NCBI GenBank assembly: GCA_963921825.1
Contig: OY997596.1
Location: forward strand, 60,214,754-60,278,753
Reading direction: 5' to 3'
Length of the DNA: 64,000 nt
Origin: Erodium maritimum
Lineage: Eukaryota > Streptophyta > Magnoliopsida > Geraniales > Geraniaceae
Position 1 is the first letter of the stretch, and every line of letters starts with the position of its first letter. A program made the position numbers and the translations under genes. Shown piece by piece: positions 1-12,242 of this stretch. The notes under the pieces were generated by a model, which was given only the letters and a program-made list of their open reading frames with translations, was not told the origin of the DNA and did not search any database.

Positions 1-720
1 CCAGGTATATTTCATCCACCTTTCAATCCAGGTACATTCCAATCACCACCTTTCAACCCTCCAGCTTACAACCCCGCTATCAACTATTACGGCTACTTCG
101 AGGTCAATCAATGCCACCAACAACACGTCGGCGACAGCAGGGGCCCCCAAATGTCATCTCAATCGTCCTTTTTAGGTCATGTACAACAAAGGAAGACGAC
201 AACAGATAGAGGAATCAAATTGTTTTTTGAGGTGGACACGCGCCTGATAGATATCTGGCTACGCATAACGAAAGACTCAATTAAAGACAACTATCAAGAT
301 GGTAGTTCCTTCTGGTATACAATTCCCAAACAGTTATGTGAAGAGGGTGTTATAGTCAATAAGAGTTTGGCTGGAAAGCCATAAAGATTCATTGGAACAG
401 ACAAGCGTCTCGGGTGCGGAGGTACGTCAAAATTTTGAGGGAGTCGAAGGCCAATGAACGAAGAGGATGGAGCGATGACATTTACGTCTAAAAGGCCAAA
501 AAACTTGTACAAAGACACATTGAAGGAAGACCGAAAGTATTCAACCTCGATCATTGGGTCTGGCTTTTGGCAGACGAAGACAGGTTATAGGTGGAGGAAG
601 GCACGGTCGGGGTTGTACGACGATAACGATTGGATGAGGCCAGGGCTGATGAACATGTTACAACTCTCGATGGTGAGTCCCAACCGGGTAGGGTATCCTT
701 TGATCTGACCAGATGATCTT
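1..720 (+). pseudogene. Decayed NAM-associated-domain gene (Harbinger/transposon-linked type)
   Basis: Frame 1 is open from the window edge to 384. It gives a Pro/Asn/Tyr-rich leader and then a segment (about 220-345) with the pattern 'D..LI.IWL.ITKD...DNYQDGSSFW', the myb-like first half of plant NAM-associated / 'glutathione S-transferase T3-like' proteins. In another frame, about 485-580 encodes AKKLVQRHIEG followed by FNLDHWVWLL, like the C-terminal half of that family, and then a stop. The two halves lie in different frames and the 5' end is off the window, so this is a broken copy. These genes are abundant in plants and many are carried by PIF/Harbinger-type elements. The family call rests on motif memory. 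Confidence 0.45.
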
Positions 721-2370
721 GGGTCCATTGGGGATCGAAGAGACGGTCCCTTGTTCCCTTCGTTCGAGGAGCATGCCAAAAATAGATGTTTGACACAACT
801 ATAACCAAAACAATGATCCAACAGATGTTCATGAGACATATACAATAATGTCCGTACCTGATACTCTATCAATCAGAACCACATCTGGCTCTAGAGAGGA
901 AGACATACATCCACCCAGATCTTGTTTCTCATGAAATCACCCAACATATGCCATCAACATCGTCATCCACCGGAAAACAAATATCGAACGCCCTTCTCAA
1001 TCGAAAGTCAATGTCTCTATTCCAAGCTTCCACTAGAAGGTTAGAGATACGAGCCCACACCGAGAAATGGGTGAAGGTCATGTCTCGGGACTTCGATGTG
1101 GGGCCTTAACTCCGCAAATAGTATGAGGGGCATCGAAAATCCCATGGCTCCCCACCAAGACTCGAGCGTTTCGTGTGCTGTCTGAAAAAAGAAGCCCATC
1201 GCCAGACCCTTCAGAGGACGGGCTTCCACATTCTGTAGCTTCCATAAATTGCATAACCAGTCTACCAAGAATGCCAGAAGAAAGTTTTTGTGGTCTTAAC
1301 CTTTGCTGGTACTACATACGCGAAATCGAGACCTCTTCCACAAATCTTTGACGGGGGTACCCCTACCTCTCTATTGTTGAGTACTCTTAGTCTCGTACCC
1401 ATGTCGCCCATGTCAGGTTGCCCATTTTCCTCCTGTCTGATGGGGTTCGTTCCTCGAAAAAGGTAGTCTTTATGAACAAAACCTACTCTCGAACCTCCAT
1501 GTTTCGATCATCGAAAGAGAATGTTCCCCGGACCCGAGTTGCCCGGACTAGGCCCCTCTTGGTTTGGTCCGATAAAAGGAAAAGCCCCATGGTCTGACCC
1601 GCATTTTCAGGGCTCCCCACTATTCGACCCATTGATGCCAGGCCCATTGGGCAGTTTCCTTTTTCCATCCCTGGGCGACCTATCTTGTCCCAACCTATTT
1701 CCCTTCTCGTGGGTCCTCGACGAAGTAGGAACCCTAAGATGGGTGACCGAGTCTCGGTGCCGCCACATGTTCATTGTCCTCGATCTGACTTCCCTAATAC
1801 GTTACACCACCACCAGAGGGATCTCTGAGCCTTTTCCGTGTTGACCCATTTGCTTATACGAGAATCCAACATCGTCACCTCCCATTAACGTCGTGTCCCC
1901 TCCATCGGTCTCATCTTCCTCCACTGATCCCCACCATTTTCCACGAAGCTCTTGCTCCCCATAACCACCCGCCTGAAAACCAGATTCGGTGGAGAGGAGA
2001 GAGGAGCCCGAGAGGAGGAACTCGAGGGAGTGGGGGAGGTCTGTCGTGGCTGCCTAGGCCGAAGGCCTTTCGTCGGCGTTCGTCTAAGATATACCCCAAG
2101 TCTGTCCAGGAGAGAGCCTTGGCGAAGGCCGCCACCTCATGCTCGTACAATCGAGGGTAAAGACGTTCCCATCGTTGCCTAGGAAAAGAGCACAAGCCTT
2201 AAGTTCTTTGTCACTATTATCTCGATCTGAACCAGTGATAACGGATGAGAGGAAGGAGCTACGTCGTTGAAATCCGGAGGAGAGGATGAAAATCTTAGCC
2301 TCTACCTGTTATCGTCGTCGTCGTGTCTTTTCGTCGAAAGAAGAAGTCATTGCTACAAACCCTAAAAGAG
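721..2370. other. GC-rich remnant, no gene recognised
   Basis: Base composition is clearly richer in G+C than the flanking spacer. Short open frames occur on both strands (for example 1041-1268 minus and 1521-1844 plus), but none shows a domain I recognise and none is long. The look is of old coding or transposon sequence worn down by mutation. Confidence 0.4.
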
Positions 2371-3668
2371 CATGCACGAGTGTTTATTCATAAGATGTTA
2401 ATCATCAATATGATGATTAGGACTCCAACCATGATATTGCTGAAAGAAAAAGTCAAACAATAATGTTGAGGATTTCATAAGATAACACATATACTTTTTT
2501 TATTTTATTTTAAAAATCGTTGCACTTTAACATTTAGTTGATTTCATTAGTTAGTGTTTGACTTCCTAATCACGTCATATGCCAATGCCGGCCTTTTCCA
2601 AATCCCTTTTTTTTTTCCAGAGTCAAGGCTATTTTTTTCCAAGCAATGCTCAATGTATTATAGAAACTAATTTAGCCTATTTTAAAATGATTATTTTGTC
2701 TGCTATTATTTTAAAAAGTTAGAAACAAAGAATCGAGAATTTGTACCTCTTCTAATTTTCTTCTTATTTAATCACGTATATATATATATTTAAAAAACAT
2801 AAAAAAAATTCAAGAGAGATGAAAATTATATATTTTTTATTTTTTTACTTGTTATTTTCTTAATACAATATTTTTTAATTTTAAAATAATTTTGCACGGT
2901 TTTAAACTATAGTCAAAATAGTTGTTATATTATTCTTTGTTAGAATTTGTAGCAAGCAACCGTCCACTCTTCTTTCGTTTCATGAAATTTTAATTCGTTG
3001 TCGTTTGTGGTCTCTTTTTGTGGGCCTTGTCTCATCCATCATCTCCACCAATGCAGCGCAACAGTCCACTCCATCCTCTTTGTTGTCTCCATCGGGTTCG
3101 TATGGGTCGCCCTTGTCGGCAACACCGTCGATCAGTTCGCCCATGGTGACACCACTTCCTCCTCCGTCGACCCTTGTCCCTCCCTGATGCAATGAGCATC
3201 GTCCAACCATGGTCCGTCCGGGATCATCTGTTGGGGAAGCTCCTTGGCCCGTGCCGGTACCATTAGGTATGCCTGCATCCGTCGTCCCCGTACGGATCCC
3301 CACGACCCTCGTCCGGGGTTTCCACCGCCCGAAGGATTGCCACTGCCAGCCACGACTTTAACCCCTCCACATGCGACACAAGCGGAGGAAACGTCCGTCG
3401 AGTACGTTTATTCTAAAAAATGAAATTAAAATTTATTTAGTTTAGATTATGTTTATTTTTTTATAATACTAAATTTTTATATATCCACATAAAACATCCA
3501 GATAATGTCAAACTATACACTTCATATTGATGTAAGTGGGACTCAACTAAATATTTTATTTTTTAAATCATGGAATATGAGTTCTTAGGACAATTACAAA
3601 TGAATGTGTTAAAATGTAACTATTGATGTATAAATTAAAAATATTATAAAAAAGATATATAAATTAAT
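2371..3668. other. AT-rich spacer with a GC-rich island at about 2990-3400
   Basis: Mostly AT-rich DNA without coding signal. The island has overlapping short frames on both strands rich in Pro/Ser (plus) and Gly/Asp/Arg (minus). I recognise no domain and do not call a gene. Confidence 0.4.
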
Positions 3669-4149
3669 GGGATAATTATCATTCCCAACCCTGAACTTTA
3701 CGTCAAATTCATATCCTAACCCCTCCTCACCTTTCGTTTCAAATCCTAACCTCAACTTTCGTTTTTTTTTCAAAACCTATCATTTACTGTTCGAATTAAC
3801 GGAACAGTTAATTTGTTGGTCATGTACACACTTAAGTGACCCCATATTTCGAATTTATTTCCATTTTTACCCTTGACCCTTTCTCATTGATACATTCCTA
3901 AATCCATTCACATTCACAATCTTACACTTAAGTAGTAGTTTTAAGAAAACAAAATGGGAATAAATTCGAAATATGGGGTCACTTAAGTGTGCACGTGACT
4001 AGGAAATTAACTGTTCCGTTAATTCGAACATTAAATGATAGGTTTTGAAAAAAAAATGAAAGTTGAGGTTGGGATTTGAAACGAAAGGTAAGGAGGGGTT
4101 AGGATATGAATCTGACGTAAAGTTTAGAGTTGGGAATGATAATTTATCA
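3669..4149. mobile_element. Palindromic MITE (foldback element)
   Basis: Two long arms are inverted copies of each other: about 3669-3862 (starting GGGATAATTATCATTCCC) and about 3957-4149, around a loop of roughly 95 bp. The arms differ at scattered positions, so the copy is not new. The terminus matches the GGGATAAT-type ends seen repeatedly in this window. I could not find a clean target duplication. Confidence 0.75.
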
Positions 4150-5045
4150 CATCACAAGACAAGAGAGAAAGTAATGACGTGGATTATTATTAGCTACATG
4201 CATGTTTGGCTTACAATTGCAAGGCAACCATTAATTTAAGCAAAACAAAATGACAAAAAAACTCAAAATCTTCTTCTTGTTGTTGAATATTCTTCGCAGG
4301 CTCGAAGACAAATATACATATTAAATATTTAATGTATTGTTAATCTTATCAGTAATCTGATAATATGACAAATTATTACTACCATGAATAAAAATTTATT
4401 GTGTCGTACAGAACATTCATAAGTATTATCTTATTAGAAATTATTATTTTTGACTAAAAGTGTATGAAATTTTATTAATATAAGATCAAGTGTGCATCAG
4501 GAAACATGCTCCTTGACCACTAAAAAAGAACAAACAAAAAACGAAAAGTTCACGGTTTTGGATTGGATGTCATATAGGACGTCATAAAGACAGAAAGAAA
4601 AGATGGGGTTGAGAAAACGATACTGAAAATCCTGCTCCGAAACTTAATAATATATAGTGTAACGTTTTATTAAATATTTACAAATAAAAGTAAAAATAAT
4701 GACACAATTGTGATGCTTTTTTGATTTTTTGAGTTTCCATAAACCAGTAGCTTTATCCGAATTAATTAAATAATATATTTAATAAACCAAAACAGTTAAA
4801 ATGATATTGACAATGTGATAAAGTGTATTTGCTGATCAAATAAAAAAAAGGTGATAAGGTGTGGTTGGACACTTTGAGTTTGAAACAAAAATGTATCAAT
4901 CAGTTGATTTGATTACAAACAGGTAATTTCAAATTATATTATTAAAATTATATTCAATGTTCAATGCAAGACTAAACAACACAATTATATTAAATAAACA
5001 GGGTAATTTACATATATATTGGTAGCTAGCTGATATACATAGACA
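4150..5045. other. AT-rich spacer, nothing recognised
   Basis: No open frame of note, no RNA gene and no clear repeat was seen here. Confidence 0.4.
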
Positions 5046-5581
5046 CAGTTGTAAAAGTCTCCGTCTAGTCTGTGTAGGCCCCCACCCACATAGGCCCTAA
5101 AATCCGTAAAAGCATTGGACTTACCGCTTCACTTAGGTCCTAAAATCTGAAAACCATCTGACTTGTCGCCCCGTCTTATTAGTCCGAAACTTGATACTCT
5201 GATTTGTGAAAGTAGACTTTTAAAACAGAGATGAAGATATGAGAGACATAATATGTTTGTACTGGTCTTGAATTGATTGATAAAAAGAATATGGGACGTG
5301 TCCCTCTTAGGCGGTTTATCATTATAATTTAATTTTTTATTAAAATTTAGAGTAAAATCAAAATAAAAGCATTATTAGGTTTAGTTTTTTATTTGTATTT
5401 TGATATTTTTTATATTATAAAAAATATAGTATATATTTTGAAATTTTATTATATTTGTGTAATATATATTTAATAATAATTTAAAAAAAAAAATTAAACC
5501 CACCTAAGCCCCAACTAATCTCTGCGTGACGTTTAGGGGTCCTCACCACCTGGCTAGCGCATAGTGTTTTTTACAACCATG
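5046..5581 (+). mobile_element. Non-autonomous hAT-like element, family G copy 1
   Basis: The element begins CAGTTGTAAAAG and ends TTTTTTACAACCATG, giving short inverted ends built on GTTGTAAAA. It is flanked by the 8-bp direct repeat CATAGACA (5038-5045 and 5582-5589). Eight-base duplications and ends starting with CA are typical of hAT transposons. Related copies lie at 29903-30382 (inverted) and about 53276-53768. There is no coding capacity. Confidence 0.7.
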
Positions 5582-5779
5582 CATAGACAATTATTTCAGT
5601 TTTCTTATGTAAGTAGTAATAATCCATACCTAGCTACCTTTATTTTGCCATTTGGTATGTATCAACTGAATTATATATAATAAATAACGATTCAAAAAAA
5701 TCTAGAATAAATATAACATACTATATATTTTAAAGGTGGATTTAAAACTAACACATTTCGGAATAAGAGAGTTCTGTTA

Positions 5780-6560
5780 TGATTGAGAGCTCTCAACTCT
5801 AGTCGTCGTAGCCGTCATCATAGAACAACCACCGTAAAAGTCCTCAACCACTACGAGATCGATTGTGAGTCTCATTTTCTCTATACTCCTGATGGTGTTC
5901 TTCTCTCTACTCCTAGTAGTGTTGTTATTTGCGCATCCACAAGTACAAGGTGTTGTATCAGAAGGATGGTGTTTCGACAACATATCGCGATCTTTTGTTG
6001 CGGTGGTGTTCTCCTATGCCCATCCACAATTCGGCGTTGATGTATCGGAAGGATGGTGCATCCATGGCGATCCGCGACTCCCTGTTGCGGTGATGCTTGC
6101 ATTCTCCGTGTTAGCCTCCTACGTCTCGAGCGGGGACGCGATCGACGATATAGTCGGGAAAAATTAGACGAATCAAGCGAGGACTGTTATGCAGCCTCGC
6201 CAAACCCATTGAGTAAGTAAGGATTTAGGGATTTTTACCGGGAGGGATCCCTGAAACATATCTATCCTCCCCTACAGACTATCAAGTTCAAGTTCAGTCG
6301 CCCATATCACGACGAAAAGAGTCATTGAAAAGAAGGGATCAAATAGCGTTTAGGCACTACTTTGAGCAGTTCTTGGCAGTTTGAGCTCTTTGGTTTTTAT
6401 TTCTATTCGAGTTTCAGTTTCCATTCTTGTTTTAGTTTTAAGTAATGTTTACCACGACCGTTTCCCGTTGTAGGACCGATTTTTTTGTCTCAAAGTTTTT
6501 GGATCAATGACCTCTCGAGGGACTTGACCGTTGTAATGACTCTTTTATAATCTCAATACA
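5780..6560 (+). other. Unidentified segment with a 100-codon ORF carrying an internal repeat
   Basis: The frame 5865-6167 encodes a hydrophobic start resembling a signal peptide, then two similar units, AHPQVQGVVSEGWCFDN and AHPQFGVDVSEGWCIHGD, about 29 residues apart. The underlying DNA is also duplicated. I recognise no domain and see no promoter. Downstream (about 6180-6560) is less AT-rich sequence that could be the tail of an old retrotransposon. It may be a chance frame over a tandem repeat. Confidence 0.2.
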
Positions 6561-6802
6561 ATTATCGTTTATTCTCAAAAATATATAATAAATAAATAGT
6601 TTTCATGTTTTTTGAAAACCGTCTGTAGTTACGATCAATATATCTCAGAGTCATTTGGACAAGGGCCTTTTGAGGCCCTGCTCGTTATAATGACTTTTCT
6701 TTCTTATTATTAACAAATTATTATAACTTTCACTCAAAACAATATAATAATACGATTCATATGTATATACGCAGTACATATTAATTAGAGATTTATTTAA
6801 AT

Positions 6803-7087
6803 GATAATTGTAAAAAGTTGTAGCGAATTGTGTTACTTGAATTATTTTCTATCCACAAATATGTTATTTTGAACGAAATTCAAGTTATTTGCTTTGAAAT
6901 TGATAGTTTTATCCTTTGTATTACAAGTGTTTCGTTATTTGCAGCCCTCATGTATACATATTTTGTAATTTAAACTCATATACGCATTTTCACATGAGTA
7001 CTTTTGATTTTTTACAAAAAAATAATCTCGTCAACGGTTCATAGACAACGAAAAAAATAATTCACAACATTTTCTTATAAATTGTTT
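6803..7087 (+). mobile_element. MITE family D, partial copy
   Basis: Starts GATAATTGTAAAAAGTTG. Its interior resembles the element at 8774-9311 in MES17 intron 2 and the one at 33150-33500 in the bHLH gene, including shared blocks around 'GTTATTTGCAGCCCTCATGT'. The right end is not clear where the next element begins at 7088. Confidence 0.5.
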
Positions 7088-7905
7088 GGGTAAACTACAA
7101 ATACCTACCCCATACTTGTAGCGTTTAACTGATACTTACCTTAAAGTTTTTTTTAACTGATACCTACTCAGATGTTTATTTATATAACAAATAGCTCAAG
7201 CCGTCAGTTAAAATGCCAAAAATACCCTCAACTACACTTCAATAAATATTTTTAAAAATTATTTAAAAAATCACTTTTGTTATATATATATATATATATA
7301 CTTATTCAATCACTTTAGTTTTATTTAAAAAATCACTTCAGCTTTATTTTAAAAAAAAATTAAAAAATCACTGAGGGCATTTTTGTCATTTTAACTGACG
7401 ACTTGGACTATTTGTTACATAACTAAACATCTGAGTAGGTATCAGTTAAAAATACTTTACAATATGTATCAGTTAAACGCTGCAACTTCACGATAGGCAT
7501 TTGTAATTGGGATAATTCCATTTTAGTACCCTAAAACTTTTGGAATTCGTTTTTAGTACCCTAAATGTTTTTTGTGCCACTTCAGTACCCTAAATCTTCG
7601 TTTATTCCAGTTTAGTACCCAACGTCTGATTTTTTATCTATAAAAAATCATTTTTATTTTTCAAAAATTCAATTTGTTTAAACTACCGAAGGGTAGTTTT
7701 GGTATTATTATAAAAGATAGGGTCATGTGCAAGGCACATGACGTTTTGCCATCCAAAAATGGATGGAAAATCAGACATTGGGTACTAAACTGGAATAAAC
7801 AAAGATTTAGGATACTGAAGTGGCACAAAAAACATTTAGGGTACCAAAAACGAAATCCGAAAGTTTTAGGGTACTAAAATGGAATTATCCCTTTGTAATT
7901 TTTAC
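7088..7905. mobile_element. Palindromic MITE family C, interrupted near its right end
   Basis: The left arm (from 7088, GGGTAAACTACAAATACC) and the right arm (to about 7508, ending GGCATTTGTAATT) are inverted copies. A (TA)n stretch lies in the middle (about 7280-7302). The right terminus is interrupted by a family B element (7509-7891), after which the end resumes as TTTAC. A right-half copy is at about 50521-50662, and a related element with a clean duplication is at 12243-12604. Confidence 0.7.
7509..7891. mobile_element. Palindromic MITE family B copy 1 in the MES17 promoter
   Basis: Inverted ends GGGATAATTCCATTTTAGTACC (left) and its near-complement (right) enclose 383 bp. Perfect 9-bp direct repeats TTTGTAATT flank it (7500-7508 and 7892-7900), as produced by Mutator-type transposition. 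It lies inside the end of a family C element and stops 66 bp before the MES17 TATA box. Six family B copies are in this window. Confidence 0.85.
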
Positions 7906-7957
7906 AAATATACATCACAACATACCCGAAAATGTGCAACTTTTAATTTCTCCCACT

Positions 7958-7964
7958 ATAAAAA
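7958..7964 (+). promoter_or_regulatory. Putative TATA box of MES17
   Basis: TATAAAA lies 45 bp before the start codon at 8009, giving a short 5'UTR of perhaps 15-20 nt. No other TATA-like motif lies between the MITE end and the ATG. Confidence 0.55.
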
Positions 7965-8008
7965 CAGAGCACACACAAAGCCTCAAAACTCAGAGCGACG
8001 ATTCCAAC

Positions 8009-11005
8009 ATGGGAGAGGAAGTCGCCGGAGCAGAACCCTCCACCGCCGTACCGCCACCACCTCCGCCGCCGCTACACTTCGTGCTGGTGCACGGAATCGG
8101 CGGAGGGAGCTGGTGCTGGTACAAGCTCCGGTGCCTCATGGAGAGTTCCGGCTACAGAGTGTCCTGCGTCGACCTCAAGAGCTCCGGCATCGACCGCTCC
8201 GACGCCGATTCCGTCCTCTCCTTCGACGATTACAATAAACCCTTCATCGACTTCATGTCGGCGTTGCCTGAAAACGACAAGGTAACATAAAATTCGTCTA
8301 ATTTAACAATTTCACTGTCATCGTTGATCCTGACGGTCCGGCGAGCAGGTGATTCTGGTCGGCCACAGCGCCGGCGGGCTGAGCGTGACCGACGCGAGTT
8401 ACAGGTTCGGGAAGAAGATTAAGCTCGCCGTCTATGTCGCCGCCACCATGCTCCGATTTGGGTTCGTCTCCGATCAGGATATTAAAGACGTAAGTACTGG
8501 TTATTGCTGGATTTTATATATCACTCGGTAAAAACATACAAACGATTTTTTATAATTTGTTCCGCTGTGTTAACGGAGTGATTAGGGTTTAGGTTTTTTT
8601 TACGCCGTCGCCGGAGATGCTATGGTTTGGGTTTCCCGGCCGGCGAGCATGATTGATGCCGTGAATAGAATGCAGCTGCCAACTGTATTCACGTTTCAAT
8701 TGGAAATAATGTATAGACATAGTCACGTGCAAACTTGCACGTGTGACAATGGCCGCAGAATGGTTACTATATCGGGATAATCGTAAAAACTTACGATAAA
8801 CTATTTGGATTTTATGAATACTATATGTGAGTTTTCTAGTGAATTATTTTTCGTCTACAAATTTGTTATTTTTAACAAAAATTAGTTATGTGACACTCAT
8901 ATGACTTTAACGTTTTTAAAATGACAGTTTTGCTTTTTTACATTAAAGTGTTAAAGTAACATGTAACCCTTATGCATATGTGATTCATAATTTGGAACCC
9001 TTACGTATACGTTTTTGCATGGTATATTTCGCTTTTTTGTAAAAAAAGTAAAATAATCCGTTAATGGATTTGTAAAAAAGGTTAATCACCTTTAATACCT
9101 CTTTTCTATTGGTAACATTCTTTTAGTACCCTGACAAATTGGTAACGCTCTGGACAAGATTTTGATCAAGTTTACGTCATTTTGAAGAGTTGTGACAAAT
9201 TCATAAGTGGTATCAAATGTTCTGTTATCAATACATAAGGGGTATTAAATAATCCATGACCAATTCACAAAAGGTATAAAATGACAGTTAGCAAATTTTT
9301 ACAATAATCCCTAAAAAATGTTTTAAAATAGATTCAATTAGAAATCATTGTAAATACATTTTGGGGCGGTTAGGAAATGAATATTTTCCTTATCGAGATC
9401 ATGTCAGTGAAAGAAATTAAGGTTCAGATAGATAGAAAGGGTCAGGGTTGGGGAACAGAACGGTGTATTTATACTTGTTTCATTGTCATCGTCATTAAGA
9501 TGTACTCGTTACGATAATGAAGATTTACTACGACGAAACTTCGATAAGGACAAAAGGGTCAATTTTGTGAGAGAGAATAGTGTAGCATAATGTGTATAAT
9601 GGTGGTGGTGCAGAGTGGTTAGTAGTGACCAACCAATGTGAATGTGTCCCTTTTGTTCCACTTTCTTACATTATTCTATCGTAGATAGCCCCACAAACAT
9701 GTTCTAATGTCTTACTGGATTTGATTCACTATCACTCACTTTCCTCCCATCATTCACATATTATTGCTCTTTTGTTCTTTTCTTCCTTTTTTATATCCGA
9801 TAATTTATATTCGATTTAAAAATAATCGAAGTTGTTGCCGTTTTCGTGTGATTGTGTAGGGCGTCCCTGACTTGTCGGAATTCGGTGACATCTACGAATT
9901 AGGGTTCGGGGAGGGAACCGACAAACCTCCCACGAGTGCACTCGTGAAGAAAGAGTTCTTGCGCCAGATCGTATATCAAATGAGCCCTATAGAGGTACGA
10001 TTTCTTTATATAGTTGGTGTCGGAAACTGACAATGTACATCTGAGTAAGGTTATGTGAAATGATCCGCATGTCTGACCCATCTAACAACTTACTCGACCA
10101 GTCATTCAGAAAACTCTCATTCGTAGATATTGAGATGGATTTTGGATCCAAAGCATCCTGATCTGCATGGATTTGGGCGGATTGCGTATATTGATATGAG
10201 ATTTTGTGGAAATCCGACCCGTCCGGGAGTCGTTTTGGGGTTGCTTTACCTTGGTGGGGTCCGGTGAGTACTTGTTCCGGAATCGCAGGTTGAGGCCGAC
10301 CTGCCCGTTTTCGGAGATGTAAAGAGCTTATGATACTCACACTTAGCAAATATTATTAGTTTAGCCCACTTATGTCTGAGACCCATCATCCCTTCTATTT
10401 TGGGCGGGTCCGATCCATCTAATATTCAGTTCACCCAAATCCAATTAGGTGAGGTCCGTTTAGATATTAATAAAATAAGTAAAAAATTAATCCGTCATGA
10501 ACTTTGATTCCACGTACATTCCTGGTAGAAGGTCAAACTCCATGTACTTATCCGTATATCTCAAATCCAAAATTAACAAATATGCACTTTTACGAGTGTA
10601 TCCAATTGTTATTAGGTAGGTCAAGTATCCGCCCACATACAACCTTACATATCAAAGTAATTTTTCCAACAGCCAATTCCACATCCAATATGTATATCAC
10701 GAGTTTCCGTTTCTGGTAATCAGGATTCAACCCTAGCAGCCATGCTACTAAGGCGAGGACCGACAAAAGCACTGATGAGTGCCAGGTTCGAACCAAGAAA
10801 CGACGAAGAAGAAGTGCCTAGAGTGTACATAAAAACAAACCAAGACAGGGTTGTGAAGCCAGAGCAACAAGAAGCAATGGTACAAAAATGGCCTCCAAGG
10901 GAAGTATACGCCGTGGACAGCGACCACAGCCCTTTCTTCTCCGCCCCTTTCGTTCTCTTTGGCCTCCTCCTCAAAGCCGCCTCCACTGTCACCGTCGCTC
11001 GTTAA
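8009..11005 (+). CDS. MES17: Methylesterase 17-like alpha/beta hydrolase (methyl-IAA esterase)
   Basis: Four exons (8009-8281, 8349-8489, 9860-9994, 10724-11005) join in frame at GT-AG borders to give 276 aa, the length I recall for Arabidopsis MES17. MES enzymes are cytosolic serine esterases. MES17 hydrolyses methyl indole-3-acetate to free auxin, and relatives act on methyl salicylate or methyl jasmonate. The oxyanion loop is HGIGGGSWCW, the nucleophile is Ser98 in GHSAGG, the acid is Asp224 in TNQDRV and the base is His251 in SDHSPFF, so the triad is complete. The segment GVPDLSEFGD in exon 3 is characteristic of MES17. A Pro/Ala-rich N-terminus (PPPPPPP) precedes the fold. Intron 2 (1.37 kb) holds nested MITEs. 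The start at 8009 is preferred because the frame upstream lies within a transposon. Confidence 0.93.
8774..9311. mobile_element. MITE family D with a second MITE nested inside, in MES17 intron 2
   Basis: Outer ends are GGGATAATCGTAAAAACTTACG (left) and the complement of ACAATAATCCC (right). At about 9079-9285 a different element interrupts it: its left end CACCTTTAATACC and right end GGTATAAAATG are inverted matches. Splicing signals of MES17 lie outside both elements. Confidence 0.6.
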
Positions 11006-11230
11006 AACATCACAAAAGCTCTTCTCTCCATCATAAAAAAATTCGTGCTTATCAGAAAAAAAAAAGGTAATGTGTTTGAAATATTGTAGCACCACCCACA
11101 CTATGCTATGTATGGTACCATCTTATCCATGGTAGTGTTTTAGTTGGTGAAGAAGTATCAACGTGGTTAGTGTTACTCCTGTTGTTGTAAAACTTGTAAT
11201 CAATTGATAAGTTATGTGTACTTGTTTTAT
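11006..11230 (+). other. MES17 3' flank
   Basis: Sequence after the MES17 stop codon, presumably 3'UTR and terminator. I see no decisive polyadenylation signal and no other feature before the MITE at 11231. Confidence 0.35.
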
Positions 11231-12160
11231 GGGTTAAATATTGAAAATTATCTTTAAACATTGATCAAGTATATTATACTATCTAATGTTTCAAAATGAC
11301 AAATATATTATCTTAAGTATTGATTATGTGATTATATTAGTAAAAACGGACGGAATATTCCATTCAATTAATCATAAGGATAATTCCACCTCAGTATCCT
11401 AAATCTTTCATATTTCATTTAGAGTACCCTAAATGTTTTTTGTGTCACCTCAGCACCCTAAACTTTCATTAATTCTATTTTAGTACCTACCATTAACTTT
11501 ACCCTAAAATTTGATTATTAGTGAAGAGTATTATGGTCATTTTACATGCTTTGGATGGAAAAGTGATTTTATGTATTTTTAAAATAAAAATCTGATTTTT
11601 TGAAAAAAAAAATGAATTTATAAAAAAAAACTGATTTTGTTTTAAAATTATTGAATTTTCAGTTTAACACCCTAAACAATGAAGGGTATTATTGTCATTT
11701 CACTTACTTTCAAATTCTGAGCCAATGGCATGAGATGAAAATTTGAGTAATAGTTAGGGGTATTTTGGACATTTTACCCGGTTGGGTATGAAAGTGAAAT
11801 TAAATGTTTGGTTTGGGTATGAAACTGATAAAAATTTATGCTAGGGTATCAAACTGAAGTTAAATGTTTGACAGGGTGGTAAAATGAAATTTTCCCTAAA
11901 TGAAATTAATGAAAGTTTAGGGTGTACAAAAGAGATTTAGCGTATTCTAAATGAATTAATGAAAGTTTAAAGTACCGAGATAACACAAAATTTTTTTAGG
12001 ATACTTTAAATGAAATATGATGAGGTGGAATTACCCCTTAATCATATGACCTTAAGAATCATTTAATAGAGGATAAAATGACGATTTTTCTTTTAGTTAT
12101 TTGACTTTTATACATTTTAGAAGGAATATTATCATTGTACTTTCGTTATTGTTTCTCAGT
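11231..12160. mobile_element. MITE family A, right part lost, interrupted by a family B element
   Basis: The left end GGGTTAAATATTGAAAATTATC and following sequence match the complete family A element at 49632-50111. The match runs to CAATTAATCATA (11376), is broken by a family B insertion, and resumes at 12038 through 'TATTGTTTCTCAG' near 12160. The right arm is missing. Confidence 0.75.
11377..12037. mobile_element. MITE family B copy 2, nested in family A
   Basis: The 661-bp element has ends AGGATAATTCCACCTCAGTA and GATGAGGTGGAATTACCCC and is flanked by perfect 9-bp repeats TTAATCATA (11368-11376 and 12038-12046). It is longer than other B copies because its interior contains extra sequence ('TTTAACACCCTAAACAATG' to about 11895) resembling half of another element. 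The uninterrupted site can be read in the family A copy at 49632. Confidence 0.85.
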
Positions 12161-12242
12161 ACAATTTGGGCCTAATCAGTCTGGGAATAGACCGATTTAG
12201 TGTAATCCCAATGTAAAAGGTCTGAGTATGTTTTTGAAAAAA

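Noticed and set aside
1521-2195. Protein-coding gene in the GC-rich segment
   Set aside because: Frames are short on both strands with no recognisable domain, splice-consistent structure or promoter.
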